Below are positions 62,391 to 64,000 of a DNA stretch of 64,000 nucleotides, one piece after another. The stretch's first letter is position 1. Each line of letters starts with the position of its first letter. The stretch is from Streptomyces sp. CG1 (GTDB taxonomy: Bacteria; Actinomycetota; Actinomycetes; Streptomycetales; Streptomycetaceae). Where the stretch lies: assembly GCF_041080625.1 (NCBI RefSeq), contig NZ_CP163518.1:3968001-4032000 (forward strand), read 5' to 3'. The notes under the pieces were generated by a model. That model saw nothing but the letters and a program-made list of their open reading frames with translations. It was not told the DNA's origin and did not search any database. The translations under genes and the position numbers were made by a program.

Positions 62391-63335
62391 ATGCCGCAGA
62401 CCGAGACACCGGGCACCGAGGGGGCCCCGCGTACCCGGCTGCGGTGGTGGACCGAGCTGCCCCTGATCCTCCTGGTCTACGGCTGTTACTCGGCCGGCCG
62501 CCTCCTCGCGCGCGGTGACGTGCACAGCGCCGTCGACCACGGTCTGGCGATCCTGCGCCTCGAGCAGAGTCTGCACCTCGACGCCGAGCACCCGCTCAAC
62601 CGGCTGTTCACGCGCGAGCCCTGGCTCGGGGTGCCGGCGGACTTCTGGTACGCCTCGCTGCACTACCTGGTCACGCCCGTCATCCTCATATGGCTGTTCC
62701 GGGCCCGCGCCGAGCACTACCGGCGGGCCCGCACCTGGCTGATGACCTCCACGTTCATCGGCCTGATCGGCTTCACGCTGGTGCCGACCTGCCCGCCCCG
62801 GCTGCTCGCCGCCGGGCACGGTTTCGTGGACACCATGGCGCACTACAGCTCGTACGGCTGGTGGGCCGGTGACGCGAGCGCGCCGCGCGGCATGGGCGGG
62901 ATGACCAACCAGTACGCGGCGATGCCGAGCCTGCACGTCGGCTGGGCGCTGTGGTGCGGGGTGATGCTGTGGCGGCACGGCGGCACCCGCCTCACGAAGA
63001 TCCTCGCCGTGGTCTATCCGCTGGGCACCGCGCTCGTGGTCATGGGCACCGCCAACCACTACCTCCTCGACGCGGTCGCGGGTGTCGCCGTGATGGGCGT
63101 CGGCTCCCTGCTGGCACCGCGCGTGATGGGGGTGCTGGACCTGCTCCGGTCCCGTCTGTTCCCGCGCAGCACAGCCGTCGCGGGCGGCACCGCTTCCCCG
63201 ATTGTCAGTGGCGGATGCCAGACTTCCGCGGGTGAGCGAATTCCACGGCAGCGCGAGTCGCAGCTCGACGCCGGGGCCGAACCGGACGCCTCCCCCAGCG
63301 ACGCGGGAGAAGGGGCTCCGGCGCCGGCTCGCTGA
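62391..63335 (+). CDS. PAP2-type membrane enzyme (inositol phosphorylceramide synthase-like)
   Basis: Six-helix membrane protein of 314 residues of the AUR1/PAP2 superfamily. The split phosphatase signature appears as the residues around NQYAAMPSLHVGWALW (C2) and NHYLLDAVAGVAVMGV (C3). Enzymes of this group transfer or hydrolyse phospholipid head groups; the lipid is not predictable. The C-terminal 60 residues are hydrophilic and overlap the next ORF in another frame by about 100 bases. Confidence 0.85.
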   Translation: MPQTETPGTEGAPRTRLRWWTELPLILLVYGCYSAGRLLARGDVHSAVDHGLAILRLEQSLHLDAEHPLNRLFTREPWLGVPADFWYASLHYLVTPVILIWLFRARAEHYRRARTWLMTSTFIGLIGFTLVPTCPPRLLAAGHGFVDTMAHYSSYGWWAGDASAPRGMGGMTNQYAAMPSLHVGWALWCGVMLWRHGGTRLTKILAVVYPLGTALVVMGTANHYLLDAVAGVAVMGVGSLLAPRVMGVLDLLRSRLFPRSTAVAGGTASPIVSGGCQTSAGERIPRQRESQLDAGAEPDASPSDAGEGAPAPAR

Positions 63336-64000
63336 GCTGCGCGGTCCCGACGTACCGGCCAAGGCCCTGGACGCGCGTGCCCTCGCGGCGCTCGCCGCGA
63401 ACCCTGGGTGCGCGCGGCGGGCGATCCTGGACGGCGCCGGGGTGGACAAGGCGCGCCTCGCCGGCGCGCTGGGCGCACCGTCCGGTTTCGGGCAGTCGCA
63501 GTTCGCGCTGACCCGGGGCAACGCGTTCGAGGCACGGGTGAAGGCAGACGGCGGCGCGGAGCTGCTGCGCCTCGCGCACGCCCGCCTCGACCCGGGTGCC
63601 GAACCGCCGGCCGGGGCCGCCGTGCCCGACCTGACCGCGCACGGCCCCGAGGGGCGTACGGCCCGTACGGCGCTGGCGCTGCGCGAGGCCACGCGCGCGG
63701 GCGGCTGGACGCTCCTCGACCATCCGATGCTGGCACTGGACGTGGCCGGCTCGCTCGCCTTCCTGGAGCCGGACGCGGTGGTGGTGCACCCGGACGGCAG
63801 CTGGTCGGTGGTGGAGATCAAGTCCTTCCCGATGCTGGACGGTTCGGCGGATCCGGCCAAGGTCGGCGCGGCGGCCCGGCAGGCGGCGGTGTACGTGCTC
63901 GCCCTGGAGGACGTCGCCGCCCGGCTCACCCACGAAGAGGCTCCCGCCCCGCGCGTGCGGCACCGGGTGCTGCTGGTGTGCCCGAAGGACTTCTCCAACC
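63232..64000 (+). CDS. PD-(D/E)XK nuclease-like protein (truncated by window end)
   Basis: An open frame of about 256 residues continues past the window. Its middle contains SLAFLEPDAVVVHPDGSWSVVEIKSF, which fits the PD-(D/E)XK core (Asp then Glu-x-Lys), followed by a helix with Gln and Tyr (AARQAAVYVLALED), the QxxxY element of RecB/Cas4-type nucleases. A Cys in LAANPGCARRAIL near residue 60 recalls, loosely, the N-terminal Cys of Fe-S Cas4-like enzymes. The start is unclear (GTG at 63232 or 63208, no ribosome site), and it overlaps the PAP2 gene. Confidence 0.6.
   Translation, partial: MSEFHGSASRSSTPGPNRTPPPATREKGLRRRLAELRGPDVPAKALDARALAALAANPGCARRAILDGAGVDKARLAGALGAPSGFGQSQFALTRGNAFEARVKADGGAELLRLAHARLDPGAEPPAGAAVPDLTAHGPEGRTARTALALREATRAGGWTLLDHPMLALDVAGSLAFLEPDAVVVHPDGSWSVVEIKSFPMLDGSADPAKVGAAARQAAVYVLALEDVAARLTHEEAPAPRVRHRVLLVCPKDFSN

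Overview
The window is high-GC, gene-dense chromosomal DNA of a Streptomyces. The evidence is an adpA gene carrying a TTA codon next to an oligoribonuclease gene, a complete desferrioxamine locus (desE-F-A-B-C-D) with two iron boxes, and a cellobiose locus (cebR-cebE-F-G-bglC) with two CebR boxes. The order of the conserved genes matches what I remember of the SCO2770-SCO2805 region of S. coelicolor; I could not check this by alignment.

Layout. 1-4.8 kb: agmatinase-type ureohydrolase and sodium:solute symporter, divergent PucR regulator, conserved phosphatase. 4.8-5.2 kb: secreted His-rich repeat protein. 5.4-14.0 kb: acyl-CoA/leucine catabolism (thioesterase, acyl-CoA dehydrogenase and TetR regulator, divergent from methylcrotonyl-CoA carboxylase beta and alpha, HMG-CoA lyase and a second acyl-CoA dehydrogenase). 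14.0-17.4 kb: accessory block with an inhibitor-like secreted protein, a DUF6415/micro-peptide cassette, a GntR regulator with matching operators, and a SAM methyltransferase. 17.5-19.4 kb: heme oxygenase and polyprenyl synthetase, divergent from desE across an iron box. 19.5-26.7 kb: desferrioxamine biosynthesis and uptake. 26.7-32.3 kb: accessory island with an ATP-grasp RiPP (graspetide) cluster, a second DUF6415/micro-peptide cassette, small Cys-rich ORFs, a TTA-containing XRE regulator and a HAD hydrolase. 32.3-43.2 kb: hexosaminidase with a DasR-like site, metallophosphatase, GlmS, membrane and stress proteins, adpA, ornA and tRNA-His. 43.2-47.9 kb: drug efflux pump with its TetR regulator, and an ECF41 sigma factor divergent from DoxX and nitronate monooxygenase genes. 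47.9-54.1 kb: cellobiose uptake and beta-glucosidase. 54.1-64 kb: GH18 chitinase, two-component system, spermidine-synthase-like protein, NsdA-like regulator, histidine phosphatase, PAP2 enzyme, and a truncated PD-(D/E)XK nuclease-like ORF at the edge.

Most notable system. At 26.7-30.1 kb a precursor peptide, an ATP-grasp ligase and a PIMT-like methyltransferase form a chain of GTGA-overlapping genes, the hallmark of an ester/amide-crosslinked peptide that is further methylated or converted to aspartimide. Upstream in the same direction lie four more overlapping small genes, including a DUF6415 protein and a 28-residue hydrophobic peptide. That pair is duplicated, about 80 percent identical by eye in the DUF6415 part, at 15.0-15.5 kb beside another methyltransferase. 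The RiPP island is bracketed by two nearly identical terminator hairpins, suggesting how it was inserted between desD and the hexosaminidase gene.
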